DNA of 64,000 nt from Nesterenkonia pannonica (GTDB lineage: Bacteria; Actinomycetota; Actinomycetes; Actinomycetales; Micrococcaceae), in contig NZ_CP080575.1 of NCBI RefSeq assembly GCF_019575955.1, forward strand, positions 1,550,001-1,614,000, written 5' to 3'. Below, in pieces: positions 21,384 through 32,762 of the stretch (the first letter of the stretch is position 1; the number at the start of each line of letters is the position of its first letter). Made by a program: the position numbers and the translations under genes. The notes beneath the pieces were generated by a model. The model saw only the letters and a program-made list of their open reading frames with translations. It was not told the DNA's origin and searched no databases.

Positions 21384-21501
21384 CGGGGTGCGGTCTCAGT
21401 GCTGCGGCGGGCCATAGGCTGGTGCTTCAGATCCCTCAGGTTCGGCGTGTTCGATCATCGCAGACGATGACGCCGCGGCGGCGGCGGCTACAGTTGATCG
21501 T

Positions 21502-24231
21502 ATGGGTTCAACGGCAGCTCGGCGTGGATATCCGGCCCATTGGGAGGCCGATGTCGTCCTGCGCGACGGCGCTGCGGCGCAGCTGCGCCCTGTCTGGGAG
21601 GAGGATGCCCCGCGGCTTCAGCGGATGCACGCGGAGCAGTCGGAGTCGTCACGATACCTGCGCTACTTCTCCTACAAGCCGAGCCTCTCAGCTGCTGAGC
21701 TGGAGCGATTCACCGACGTCGACCATGCGGATCGGGTCTGCCTGGTCGTTCTGGTGGCTGACCGCTCCGGCGAAAGCGACATCATCGGTGTGGGCGGCTA
21801 TGACCGCATCGGCTCCACTGACGAGGCAGAAGTCTCCTTCTACATCTCCGACGCGCACCAGGGGCGGGGCGTGGGCTCCATCCTTCTGGAGCACCTCGCC
21901 GCGGCAGGCCGAGAGCGCGCACTCACCCGCTTCTCAGCGGAAGTCCTCCCCGCCAACCGGAAGATGCTCTCCGTGTTCCATGAGGCGGGCTACGAGATCG
22001 ATCGCAGCTTCGAGGAGGACGTCATACTCGTCGGCTTCAGCATCGATCCCAATGACCGCTCCCGCCAGGTCATGGAAGCACGGGAGCATCGGGCCGAGGC
22101 TCAGAGCGTGGCTCAGCTGCTGAATCCGCAGCAGGTCGCGGTGATCGGCAGCTCCCGGCTCTACGGCTCCGTGGGCTACCACCTCCTCCATCACCTCATG
22201 GAGGCACGGTTCACAGGCGGCGTGCACTCGGTCAGCCCCGAAGCGTACGAACGAACTGACGACGATGCGTCGTCGCGTTCGATGCTGGACCACATTGAGC
22301 CAAAGATTGATCTCGCGGTGATCGCCGCCGAGCCTGACCGGATGATCGCCGCCGTCACCGACTGCGGCCGGGCCGCGTCAAAGGCGTGCTGATCGTGACG
22401 GAGACCAGCGGAGACCATCAGCGCGAACTCGTCCGGCTGGCGCGCAGCTACGGAATGCGCTTGGTCGGCCCGGCGTCCATGGGACTGATCAGCACTGACC
22501 CCGACGTGCGGCTCAACGCCTCGCGGCTGCCTCAGATGCCCATCCGCGGAGGAGCCGGAATCTTCAGCCAATCGGCGTCCATGGGCCTCTCCCTCATAGC
22601 TCAGGCTCAAAGACGCTCTTTGGGTGTGACATCGGCGATCTCGGCAGGCAACAGGGCCGACGTATCCGGCAACGACGCCATGCAGCACTTCGAAGACGAC
22701 TCAGCCACACGCACCGTAGGCATCCACCTCGAATCCTTCGGCAACCCGAGAAAATTCGTGCGAATCGCCCGACGACTCTCGCAGGCGAAACCCGTGGTCG
22801 TCTCAAAGTCGGAGCTGATGGGTGTGCGGGTGCCTCCCGGCCATGAGACACGCACCACCGCGGCGCCGCCCGCGGCAGTCGACGCCATGCTCGAACGCTC
22901 GGGCGTCATCCAGACAGCCAACAGCGACTCGCTCATGGACGTGCTCCAAGTGCTCGCCACTCAGCCCATACCCGCTTACCCGCGACTCGGCATCCTCACC
23001 AACTCGCCCTCCATGGGCCGACTTCTGGCCGACTCCGCCGAAGCCGAAGGGCTCGACCCCACCCGCGTGGACCCGGACCTGTGCATCGAAGGCACTGAGG
23101 ACGAGGCTCGAGCCGCCCTTCAGCAGGCGCTGCAGGCGCAGTTCGACGACGACTCAGTCGACGCGGTGGCGCTCTGCCTGCAGCCCACCATCCCCGGCGC
23201 GCAGCATGATTTCTATCGCGCCATCTCCGACGTAGCACGTCAGCAGACGAAGCCCATGGTCATGTCCTCATCGGGGTCACTGATCCGCATGTGCCTCTGA
23301 ACTTCATCGGCAACGCCGGACCCGTCATCGAAGACGGTGCCCTGCAGCAGGGAGTCCCTGTCTTCTCCTCGCCTACACGCTCGGTGACTGTGCTCAGCAA
23401 GATCGCGGCCTACCGCACCTGGCGCGAGCGCGGAGTCGGCGAGCCCGTCGTGCCCGAGGGGCTGGAGGGTTCGGCGGCCTACCGCGCGGCAGAGGCACTC
23501 ATCGCCGACTGGGTCCCTGCAGAGGGGGAGACCCTGCTCGATCAGAAGCAGACGCAGGAGCTCCTCGGCCTCTACGGAATCGAGCTCATGGGTGCAGCCC
23601 GGGTGGCCACAGCTGACGAGGCCTGCGATGCCGCCCGCCGAATCGGGTTCCCTGTGGCCCTGAAGACGACGCATCCGTACCTGAGGCAGCGGCTCGACCT
23701 CGGGGAGTCCAGCTCGGACTGGAGGACGAGGCGGACCTGCGTCGCGCTGTCGTCGAGATGCGCCGCACACTGGCGCCGCTGACAGGATCGAATGCTGCCG
23801 ATGAGCCTGACTTGGAGGTTCAGGCGATGGCTCCCACCGGGCAGGCCTGCACGGTCCGTGGACTCGAGGACCCGCTCATCGGACCCGTTGTGTCATTCGG
23901 CATGTCGGGCGATGCGTCCGACCTGCTCCAGGACTGGGCGTACGCAGTCCCTCCGATGACCGATCAGGACCTCGACCAGCTCGTCACAGGACCGAAGGCC
24001 GCAGTCAAGCTGACAGGCCACCGCGGACTGCCCCGCGTGGACATGGAGTCAGTCAAGGACGTGGTTCAGCGCATCGCCTCGCTGAAGGACAACCACTCGG
24101 AAGTCTCGCGACTGGAGCTCACTCCTCTGCTGGCCTCGCCGGAGGGGGTCCGTGTTCTTCACGCGTCGGTGCACCTGCGCGAGCCGGACCAGCGCACCGA
24201 TTCTCCACGCCGGGTGATCTCCAGATACTGA
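21502..24231 (+). CDS. GNAT N-acetyltransferase fused to ADP-forming acyl-CoA synthetase-like domains
   Basis: The N-terminal GNAT domain (about residues 20-180) has the acetyl-CoA loop SDAHQGRGVGSILL. It is followed by a CoA-binding/succinyl-CoA-ligase module (LLNPQQVAVIGSSRLYGSVG, GIFSQSASMGLSLIAQAQRR, TSAISAGNRADVSGND) and an ATP-grasp part (LLDQKQTQELLGLYGIEL, RRIGFPVALKTTHPYL). This is the protein-lysine acetyltransferase architecture with GNAT at the N-terminus, as in Streptomyces PatA-type enzymes, rather than the C-terminal GNAT of enterobacterial Pka. Such enzymes regulate acyl-CoA synthetases. Frame losses are near 22370, 23275 and 23720. The Tyr in PIPAYPRLGILTNS (22972-22979) may be another Gly lost to the GCCGGC lesion. 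Confidence 0.85.
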
Positions 24232-24281
24232 GCGTCGTATGTAATATGCGGGGTACGACAAAGACGTCGAGAAGGGAAGCC

Positions 24282-24750
24282 ATGAACTCAGACTTCAGCA
24301 CCTGCGACCTCTACGATGAGGACGAATCCCTGCAGTCCCTGCCCTGCAGATGCAGAACCTCGGAGGTCTGCAGCGCTTCACCGGCCCGATCCGCACCGTG
24401 CGCTGCTATCGCGACAACGGCCTGCTGAAGTCCATCCTCAACGGTCCGGGTGACGGCGCCGTGCTGGTGGTCGACGGAGACGGGTCGCTCGAGTCTGCCC
24501 TGATGGGGACATGATCGCCGAGGCCGCGCTGGCGAACAGCTGGACTGGAGTGGTCATCAACGGTGCGGTGCGGGACAAAACCGCCTTGTCGCAGCTGACG
24601 ATAGGAGTCCGTGCGCTCGGCACCAATCCGAGGAAGTCGGCCAAGCAGAGCGTAGGAGAAGCGGACTCGGTCCTCAGCTTCGGAGGCGTGACGTTCCGTC
24701 CCGGAGCAACGCTGTGGAGCGACGAGGACGGAATCCTCGTCACGGCCTGA
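24282..24750 (+). CDS. rraA: RraA family regulator of ribonuclease activity
   Basis: The trimeric RraA fold is recognised from STCDLYDE near the start, [34 protein letters not shown] and [20 protein letters not shown], then [10 protein letters not shown] and a C-terminal DEDGILVTA. In Escherichia coli RraA inhibits RNase E. Many actinobacterial homologues are annotated the same way but some may be 4-hydroxy-4-methyl-2-oxoglutarate aldolases. Two single-base problems (near 24345 and 24510) split the frame. Length 157 is usual. The RBS AAGGGAAG lies 7 bases before ATG 24282. Confidence 0.88.
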
Positions 24751-24753
24751 GGA

Positions 24754-25790
24754 TCAGAGGACCTGCCCAGTTCGCCGCACATGACGGGCCAGGCGCTCCA
24801 GCCCCTCGTCGAGGGTGATCTGCGGCGTCCAGTCCAGGATCGCACGCGTGCGTCGCTGATCGAACCAGTGTGCTGTGGAGAGCTGCTCAGCAAGGAAACG
24901 GGTCATAGGCGGCTCATCGGCGTGCGGACCCGTGGCAGCCCACAGCTTCTCGACCACCCAGCCAGCAGCCTTCGCCGCAGCTTAGCGAAACCCTCATAGA
25001 GGGAGCCTTCGCGCCACCGGCCTGGGCGATGCCCGCCAGAAGCTCACCGATCGGCCGCGGCTCGCCGTTGGTGACGACAAGCCTGCGGTCCTCCACCGGC
25101 CCCTTGGCAATCTGCGGCAGGCGTCGGAGGCCGCGACGAACGCATCCACGGCATTGTCGATGTACAGGGTGTCCACCAGCGGCGCGCCCGTGCCGAGCAG
25201 CGGAAGCCTTCCTGAGCGCGCACGATCGACGATCCGTTTGGTGAGCTGACCGTCGCCGGGACCCCACACCAGGTGAGGACGCAGAACCAGCACCTTCATG
25301 CCCACCTCGGCGTAGGACTCGGCGATCAGCTCAGCCTGCGCCTTCGTCACGGCGTAGCTTCCCTCAGCATGCTCAGGATCCGGGCGCCCTGCTTCGGCCC
25401 CGATCAGCGACGAACCGGCATGCGCCACACTTGGGAGGACACGTGCAGCACGTGCTCCACCCCGGCGCCCCAGGCAGCCTCGAAGAGTGTGTCCGTGCCG
25501 CGAACATTGACGTTCTCAAAGTCCTCGTGCTTGCCGGAGACCGACACCTTGGCCGCCATATGGACCACAGCGTCCTGGCCGTGGACAGCAGACGCCACAT
25601 CGACCGGCTCTGTCAGCGAACCTCGGACGTCCTCGGCCCCATCGACGCCGGACGCGGACCGCTGGAACGTCCGCACCTCAAAGCCCGCTTCGATGAGCCC
25701 ACGGGCGACGCTGCGTCCCAGCAGCCCCGAAGCGCCGGTCACCAGCACTCGGGAGCCCACAGGCAGCTCAGAAGCAAATGCCGGACTCAT
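24754..25790 (-). CDS. oleD: OleD-like NAD(P)-dependent 2-alkyl-3-ketoalkanoic acid reductase
   Basis: OleD reduces the beta-keto acid made by OleA in long-chain olefin synthesis. This extended SDR has the Rossmann motif VLVTGASGLLGRSVA, NVRGTDTLFEAA, Tyr-x3-Lys in SYAVTKAQAELIAES, and RPHLVWGPGDGQL. It overlaps the OleC stop (ATGA), and the cluster order A-B-C-D supports the assignment. A GCTTAGC scar at 24980-24986 (one base longer than GCCGGC) breaks the frame inside MRVSPAAAKAAGWVV. Another loss near 25120 and one near 25420 are homopolymer-type. Length about 345 residues. Confidence 0.85.
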
Positions 25791-27445
25791 GGCGAACCCA
25801 CCTTCTCTCCCGCCAGGACCCGTTCGGCCCACTCTGCGAGGACTCCGCGTTCGATCTTCGAGTTGTGCCTGATGTCGGTGGAAGCTCCTCGACCACCAGC
25901 ACCGCAGAGACCGCGAGGGGGAAATCTCGCGCACGCGGGCTGAGAATTCGGGCGAGGCCAGAGGCGAGGACCCATACGAGAGAGAGGCGCCGGACTCCGG
26001 CTCCACGATCACTGCGACAGCTTGGGCGCCCTCGGGCCCCACCCCGACCGTGGCCGAGCGGGCGACGCCGTCCAACGAATCGACGGGGTCTCCACCACGC
26101 CGGGGCCGAAGGGACCCTCGGCTGTCGTCATCACATGCTGCAGGCGGCCCTGGATCCACAGCCTACCAGCTGCGTCGACGTGGCCGACGTCGCCCGTGCG
26201 ATGCCAGCGCAGCCCTCGGCGTCATCGCGGGACGACCGACGCTCGGTGTGCCACAGCCTGTCGTAGCCCGCTTTGAGGTGAGCGGCGGAGACCACCAGTT
26301 CGCCCAATACGCCGACGGCATCCTCGGGGCGCTGAGCTCCTCAGAGGGCCTCCCCAGCTCATCCAAAGCCGCCACGGCGAAGCGGACGCCCTTCACCGGT
26401 CGGCCCACACAGACGCCTACTTGGCCTGTGGACATCGCTTCGTGCACCTCATCGCGCGTGATGTCCGCTTGAGCAGACCCTCGGTCATGCCGTAGGGGTG
26501 TGAATCTCCGCTGAGGGGAAGATGCTCTGCACCGAGTCGAGAATGTCCGGGTGCACGGGTGCGCCCGCCGAAAGGACAAGCCTGATGTGCCTCAGCGCCT
26601 TGGTCTGCTTCGCCGACAGGTCGCCGGCAGTCGCCACCACATTCCGCAGTGCCGCAGGGGATCCGAAGAACATCGTCGCCTCGCTTACCAGGGCAGCATC
26701 AGCCACCGCAGACGCGGTCAGAGTCGCGGGCTTGGTCACCGACATGTCCGGCGTCACCGAGGTGGCCCTGATGGCTTACCCAGCAGAGCGAAGGGAGCGA
26801 AGCCTGCAATCAGCGAGGCGCCCGGCTTCACGTCGAAGGTCTGACGAAGCAGGGCCACCAGAGCACCGAGCCGCGCATGGGTGTATCGCACGCCCTTGGC
26901 TCTACCCTGTTGAGCCGGAGGTGAAGAGGATCGCGGCGTCATCGCTGGGCTCAGGACGCGGCACCTGATCCAGAAGCGCGCCGGCGTGACGTCGCAGCAG
27001 CCTCTCCACGGACGCTTCAGTGCCCAGCAGGGCGGACTGGCGGTCGGACAGGGCCGACACACTGATCCTGCGGCCCGGCCAGCCCAGCGCACGCGCGGCC
27101 GCCAGACCCGGTCGCGCACCGATCACCCACGCGGGGCGCGCACTGCGTGCTGCCCGCGTCAGACCCTTGACTCCGAGCCCAGCATCAGCAACCACAGCCA
27201 CCGCCCCGAGGCGGAGCAGGGCATACAGAATGACGGTCAGATCGTTGCCGGGCTGCACCAGCAGCGACACACGGTCCCCGCGTCGAACACCCTGCTCGTG
27301 CAGGCCGACGGCCAGAGCCTCAACCTTCTCCCTAAGCTCACCCCAGGTCACGGATTCGCCGCTGCGAGTCATGTCGACCGCAGCAGGCTCGGTGCGGCGC
27401 CACGTGAACGTCAGCTCAGTCAGCTGGTGGTGGAGCGGGGTGACC
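25787..27445 (-). CDS. oleC: OleC-like AMP-dependent beta-lactone synthetase
   Basis: OleC adenylates the beta-hydroxy acid and forms the beta-lactone in olefin synthesis. ANL landmarks are SVTWGELREKVEALAVGLHE, the phosphate loop AAILFTSGSTG, and the A5 motif after an indel near 26500 (originally YGMTEG). Later comes HRTGDVGHVDAAGRLWIQGR. Two GTAAGC-type replacements (minus strand at 26683-26688 and 26774-26779) turn Ala-Gly into Val-Ser and damage FALLGPA. No start codon is found in frame before residue Met at 27372. The reading frame continues directly from OleB after a single indel, which suggests an OleBC fusion like that known from Micrococcus. Confidence 0.85.
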
Positions 27446-28523
27446 TCACCTGCCGGGGAGGGGACTGGCGCTGCTCAGCCGGTGCGTGAGATGCGCCGAA
27501 GACATCCCCAACCATTGAAAGAGCGGGCCGGTCAGGTCTCGATCCTCGATGAGAAGGTGGCTCGCACCCTCATAGCGGTGAAGGTCAGCGTGCGGGACGC
27601 GTTCACGCAGGTCGGCGAGATAGCGATCCCGGAAGACGGGATCCTTGGGCCCCCACAGAAGAAGCGTCGGCTTGTCCCAGGCGCTCAGACCGCTGGAGAT
27701 CTCCTCAAGAACCGTCCTGGAGCTGTGTGCCGCCAGCGCCGGAATATCGGCCACGAATCCTCCGATGCCGCCTCGACCCAGTCGGGAGACATAGGGGAGC
27801 GGTACGCGGCAGCCACCTCCGGAGGAAGCCCCTTGGCCGATCCCTGAGGTGCGGCGAGGGCCAACGTCGTGCGCAGGAACGCATCTGTGAGCACGGTGGC
27901 CGAAGGAAGCACCGCAGGGGACATTGCCGCCCTCAGCGCGCATGGAACCGGTTCGCCCGAGGGGTGATCGACCGCAGTATTGAGCGAGACGGCGGCGTCG
28001 ACCACGTTGCTGTGCCGGACGGCCCAACCCAAGGAGATGATTCCGCCCCAGTCGTGGCCGAGGGTCACCAAGGGATGTGAGACGTCGACGTCGAGCTCGT
28101 CCATGAGCCCGTCAAGATCCCCAGCCGCTCCTCGAGACGCCGATACCCGGAGGCGAAGGCGGAGGGAGGCTCAGTGTGCTCGAGGCGATCGGAGAACCCC
28201 ATGTCCAGCTGATCCGGCGCAATGACTCTCCACGCGTGGCCGGGACGTGCCTGCTGCAGCGACGCCGCCAGCACGCTGCGCCACAGGTATGACCAGGTCG
28301 GGTTGCCGTGCACAGCCAGGATGGTGCCGGTGGCCTCAATCCCCGGGCAGCGAGCTCAGGGCCCGTGTCAAGGACGTGGAAGGTGTGCTCCCCGTCGTCG
28401 GTCTTGGCTGTCACGAGCCGCGACCAGGCGGGGTCGAGCCCCGGCAGGGAGTCTCGGTGAGCGTCTTGAAGGGCAGCCGCGCAGAGGCAGCCGGAATGCT
28501 GCGCCACCAGGGAAGCTCGCCAT
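27446..28523 (-). CDS. oleB: OleB-like alpha/beta hydrolase (beta-lactone decarboxylase), probably N-terminal part of OleBC
   Basis: This alpha/beta hydrolase belongs to the haloalkane-dehalogenase-like group that converts the beta-lactone to the cis-olefin plus CO2. Landmarks are TILAVHGNPTWSYLWRSVLA, VIAPDQLDMGFSDRLEHTE, the nucleophile elbow LVTLGHDWGGIISLGWAV with Asp, and late residues WDKPTLLLWGPKDPVF and GASHLLIEDRD. The start is ATG 28523, which lies 5 bases after the OleA stop. Frame changes occur near 28430, 28345, 28115, 27845 and 27790. The apparent stop (TGA at 27446) falls just before OleC in the neighbouring frame, and OleC lacks its own start, so I favour one fused OleBC protein. 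Confidence 0.85.
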
Positions 28524-28530
28524 CAGTGCC

Positions 28531-29562
28531 TCACCATTCGATCTCGACCATTGCTGTGTTGAGACCCGACCCTACCCCATGCAGAGGACGCGCGAGCCCT
28601 CTCCAGGCGGCCTGCGGCCTCCTCCCTCGCCAACGTGATCGGCAGGGATGCGGGCCCCACGTTTCCCAGCTCCGGGTAGGTGACGGGCACCTTCTTCTTG
28701 TCCAGCTTCGCCGCCTTGATGATCGACGACGTGTGCAGCTGGGAGACCTGATGGGTCACATAGGAATCCATGCCGTTCCAGTCGAAGTCTTCCTGAGCGT
28801 CCTCCCAGGCGTCCATGACCAGCTCCAGGCCGCCTTCAAGAAGGCCTCGGGCATCGGTGAACATACCCCGATGGTCGCCGACGCAGAGCTCGTGGTGCTG
28901 CGTGGCCGCACGCGTGACTCCGCCCTTGATCCGGTGACCCTCCGGATGCTCGTCCGCTTACCCGATCACCGCTGCGGCGGCGCCGCACCCAAGCGTCAGC
29001 GACGCAAACTCCTTCATGAAGTCGTCGCGGGCCACGTGCTCCAGGGTGTTGATGCGCTCGATCGTGGCATCCTGCACTCGGCGAGCGTCCTCTCCATTCA
29101 CGATGAGGACATAGCGCGCCTGGCCCGCATCGATCAGCGAGCTGCCCAGCGTCATAGCATTGACGAAGCCCAGGCACGCATTCGTGATGTCGAAGTTCAT
29201 CGCGGAGCTCGGCAGGCCCAGCTCATGATGGACGCCTACCGCCACCGATGGCTCCAAGTGCTCCCGAGTGACCGAGGTGTTGATCATGACGGAGACGTCT
29301 TCGCCGGATATCCCAGCCGCCTTCAGCGCTCGGCGCGCGGCCTCAACGGTGCCCGTGCGGACCTCGTCATCGCTGCGCCAGTTGCGCCGCGCCCGGACCC
29401 CGGCGACGCGCTGGAGCAGTCCTGCCGGAAGCTTCAGCCGCTTGCGGGCGTCGGCCAGGCGTGCGTCGAGATCCTTGGACGATACGACGACCGGCGCCTC
29501 AACCTCCGTCACTGAGAGAAGGGCAGCGTTGCGGTGGTGGAACGTGGCGTTCCCATGCGCAT
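28531..29562 (-). CDS. oleA: OleA-like 3-oxoacyl-ACP synthase III (head-to-head condensing enzyme)
   Basis: This thiolase-fold enzyme joins two fatty acyl-CoAs to start long-chain olefin synthesis. It has the active-site Cys in NFDITNACLGFVNAMTL, the RNWRSDDEV start region and the C-terminus LCMGVGSGLNTAMVEIEW. A minus-strand GTAAGC (28956-28961) gives an in-frame TAA in AAAAVIG*ADEHPEG, where GPAD is expected. A single missing G near 29550 hides the N-terminus GNATFHHRNAALLSV, which matches OleA and not FabH. ATG 29562 is therefore preferred over GTG 29512. A last frame change lies near 28600. It is the first gene of the leftward ole operon. Confidence 0.88.
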
Positions 29563-29696
29563 GGAGCGTGCGGCTGGGGAGGAGGCTGGTCGGGTCTGAA
29601 GCACCCCGCCATTATCCAGAATGCCCCCTGCCGGAGCGAACTTGGCGCGCCCTTTCTGCTCAGCGCAGATCCTCGGGGCCGAGCGGCGGCGATACG

Positions 29697-30316
29697 ATGG
29701 CCTCTATGACTCTGACCCGGAGCCTCAAAGAGGCTATCGATCGAGGCGGCTTCTACCCCGACCTGGTGCACCACACGGTCGCCGAGGCTCTCGACGGACG
29801 TGAAGCGAGCCACCAGATCGTTCACGTGGACACCCATTTCGATATGGAGGAGGTCCACCGCCACATCACCGTGCTCGCCCTGGCCGACAATGTGGTGGTC
29901 GTCGCACACCTGGACGATCACGACGCCGACGAAGATCCCAACTTCGCCCACGACGACGGCGGAAGACGCAGCTCGGGGAGGTTGTGGCGCGCATTTCGAC
30001 AGAGGTGGTGCCGGTGGCCCGAATGGGCTCAGTGATCCTCTCCGAAGTCCACAGGAGCCCCCAGAACTTCCGGCCGGACCGAGGCCTGGTCGAAGTCACA
30101 CTGACGATGAACTGGTCCGGCGGCGCTCGGCTCGACACGATGCCTGCGGACTGCGGCAACCCGGAGTGCATGGCTGATCACGGCGACACAGGGAACGTGT
30201 CTCCCGAGGACATCACCCTGCGCATCGCCTCTACGGCCGAGGGCGACACAGCTGTCCGGGAGGCCCGGGCGTTCGTCCGGGCCCTGCGGCGGGCCCAGGT
30301 GCACCAGACCCGCTGA
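29697..30316 (+). CDS. DUF5998 family protein
   Basis: The sequence begins MASMTLTRSLKEAIDRGGFY, continues with LVHHTVAEALDGREASHQIV and HFDMEEVHRHITVLALADN, and after one missing G near 29965 (GGKTQLGEVVARIS) reads MGSVILSEVHRSPQNF and ends ARAFVRALRRAQVHQ. This matches the conserved actinobacterial DUF5998, function unknown. The cysteine pair in MPADCGNPECMADHGD may bind metal. The stop overlaps the next start (TGATG), so the phosphodiesterase is translationally coupled. Confidence 0.82.
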
Positions 30317-31530
30317 TGGCCACCGCACTTCCGGCTCCGCCCGACTACGCCGGCGCCCACCTGCGACACGTCATGACGTCCGCAGCCGCTGCTCTGGGCG
30401 TGGAGGGCTTTGAGAACCGGCTCGGAGTTCCCGAGTCCAGCATCGCCGTCGTCGTCATGGTCGACGGGCTCGGCGACGACAACCTGGCTCGGCACACCGG
30501 GCACGCACGCTTTCTCGCCTCAGCCTGGCGAAGCGGCCGAAGCGCCCGAACCCTGGATGTGGGGGCTCCAGCCACCACGGCCGTCTCACTGACCTCCCTC
30601 GGCACAGGGCTCACCCCGGGGAGACAGGAATGCTCGGCTACGACCTCTACGCCCCACATCTGGGGCGCGTGGTCAACATGCTCAGCGGCTGGCCCGACGA
30701 CCTCGACCCCTCATCCTGGCAGCCCCATCCCACGGTGCTCCAGAGGGCGCAGTCCGCGGGGGCTGAGGTCCTCACCGTCTCACGGCCGCAGTTCCGGAGC
30801 TCCCAGCTGACCCGCGCATCACTCTCAGGCGGAGAGTTCCGGGGCGCTGAGCGCATCGAGCATCGATTCGCCGCCGCCGCCGACTGGATCGGCGGGCACC
30901 GGAAGTCAGGGAACTCGGCGCGGGCTTAGCCACCCCGCTGCTGGTGTACCTCTACGTCGACGAGCTCGACCGAACAGGCCACCGAGAAGGAACAGCCTCA
31001 CCGCGCTGGCGCGAATACCTTGAGGGACTCAACGCCGCGGCCGAGCGATTCAGCATGCAGCTGGCGCAGCGGTTCGGCGAGAGGGCGACCGTGCTGCTGA
31101 CGGCGGACCACGGCATGGTCGACGTGCCGCACGCTGCGGGCATAGACGTCGCAGAGCGCGAGGACCTGCTCGGGGAGTCGAGCACACAGCCGGAGACCCA
31201 CGGATGATGTACCTGCACACGCTTCCCCACGCCGATCCGGGGCAGATCGCCGACCTATGGCGCCGCGCCCTCGGAGAGTCCGCCTGGGTGCTCACCCGTC
31301 AGGAAGCCGTCGACGCGGGATGGTTCGGCCCCGTGACCGACACGGCCCTGCCGCGCATCGGAAATGTCATCATCGCGGCGCGCGATGACATCGCTTTCTT
31401 CGACACGAGGCGCAGCGGCCAAGGAGTGCGCGAGATGGTCGGCCAGCACGGATCGCTCACAGAGCTGGAGAGGAAGGTTCCTCTCCTGGAGCTCACAGGC
31501 CGCACCTTCGACCCTACGACCCCCGTCTGA
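30316..31530 (+). CDS. Nucleotide pyrophosphatase/phosphodiesterase-type alkaline phosphatase superfamily protein
   Basis: A metal-dependent hydrolase of the alkaline phosphatase superfamily. Metal Asp and nucleophile regions are visible as VVVMVDGLGDDNLARH and APATTAVSLTSLGTGLTPG (Thr nucleophile), with the second metal set YLYVDELDRTGH and LLTADHGMVDVPHAA. Frame changes occur near 30630, 30895-30930 and 31180. GCTTAGC at 30924-30930 is a probable GCCGGC lesion (originally Gly-Pro-Ala or Ala-Gly before TPLLVYLYV). No signal peptide is seen, so it is probably cytoplasmic. It lies downstream of DUF5998 in many actinobacteria. The substrate is unknown. Confidence 0.85.
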
Positions 31531-31539
31531 CCACCGGCC

Positions 31540-32762
31540 TCAGTCTGATTTGCTGCCGAAGAGGATGTCGTCCCAGCTCGGCATCGAGGACGACGGCTCT
31601 TCCTCCGGCCCCGCTTCGGCGCGTCGTCCGCCTCCGTGCCTGCCTCCGCACCAGCGTCCGCCCCGGGCCGTTCCAGGAGTCGTCTCCTGATCATCTGCGT
31701 AGCTGAAGCCCCAGGCGTCGACGTCCTGAGCACCTGAGGCCTACTTCAGCCTCGGAGCCGGTCTCGGCCTCAGTCGCACCAGCTTCTTCGGACCCTCCCC
31801 GTCGCTGGATCTCGTCCAGGCCCGGGAGGGTCTCGGTGACGTGCTCCTCCGGATCCTCATCCTCCACCGGTTCGACGGGCTGCAGCCGCGGCGCCTCAGT
31901 CGCCTCCTCATCACGCGTGATGAGGGTCGCCAGTTTGTCGTCCGCGGCTTCGTCGGTGCCGAGTCTCTGTCCGCGGCGCGCGCAGAATGTCCAGAAGGTC
32001 CTCCGCGTCCGCGCCTGCAGGCATCTCATGGCCTGCCCCCGCATCAGGAACCCTGCGCGAAGCCGGAGCCGACGCCGAATCGACGTCGAAAGGCTCCTCC
32101 ACGGCAGCCAGTCGACGGCCCGGCTGCCTGCGCGAGGCATCCCGAGGAAGTGAGGAGAGCGCCTCAGCCCACTTGTTCTGAGGATGGAGGGCACGGGTGG
32201 TCGGGTCGTAGCTCCACAGGGTGGCGGCTGCTCGCCCACGCTCTCGGAGTGAGCCGTCGCCGGGTCCAGATCGAAGTCGCAGCTGACCGTCCAGAGACCG
32301 TCCTCCCGGCGCCACGCGTCCCACGAAGCCGTTCCAGGGGAGCGCCGACTGCGCGCAGCCTCACGCGCACCATCGCCTCCAGCGTCGCCGGAGCGTCGCC
32401 GAAGGCCAGTCGATGATTCTCCGATGAGGAGCTGCGGGCAATGACAGCGGCTCGAGCTCGAGCACCGTGGAAGGCCCGCTCGTCGGCCACGGGTCCTGCG
32501 AAGCGGATGACATATTCACGATCATGGCCGCTTGCCTCCACGACCTCCTCGACAGAGGCGCTACTCGGAGGCGCGCCTGGATCTCTCGAGGCCCGAAGGC
32601 TCCGGGCTCCTCAACCCGCGCGGCACGATGGGCGCCGGTGCCCCCACCGCTGCGCGGAGCGCTTCGCTGATCTCCACGCTGTACTCGACGCCGTCCTTGT
32701 CAGAGAGCAGTAGGACCGGGGCGCTGCTGCGACTCGACCCCGACTATCCGGAGCTGCTGCAT
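31540..32762 (-). CDS. sepH: SepH-type septation regulator (DUF3071)
   Basis: The N-terminal DUF3071 region reads MQQLRIVGVE near the start and SDKDGVEYSVEISEALRAAV, then, in a neighbouring frame, the helix-turn-helix typical of SepH (FGPREIQAR, VVEASGHDREYVIRFAGPVA, DERAFHGARARAAVIARSS). The C-terminal part is long, acidic and Pro/Glu-rich, ending SSMPSWDDILFGSKSD, the conserved C-terminal motif of this family. SepH stimulates FtsZ assembly in Streptomyces and mycobacteria. The frame is broken many times (near 32690, 32625, 32560, 32290, 32155, 31990, 31720). It is convergent with the phosphodiesterase. Confidence 0.82.
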
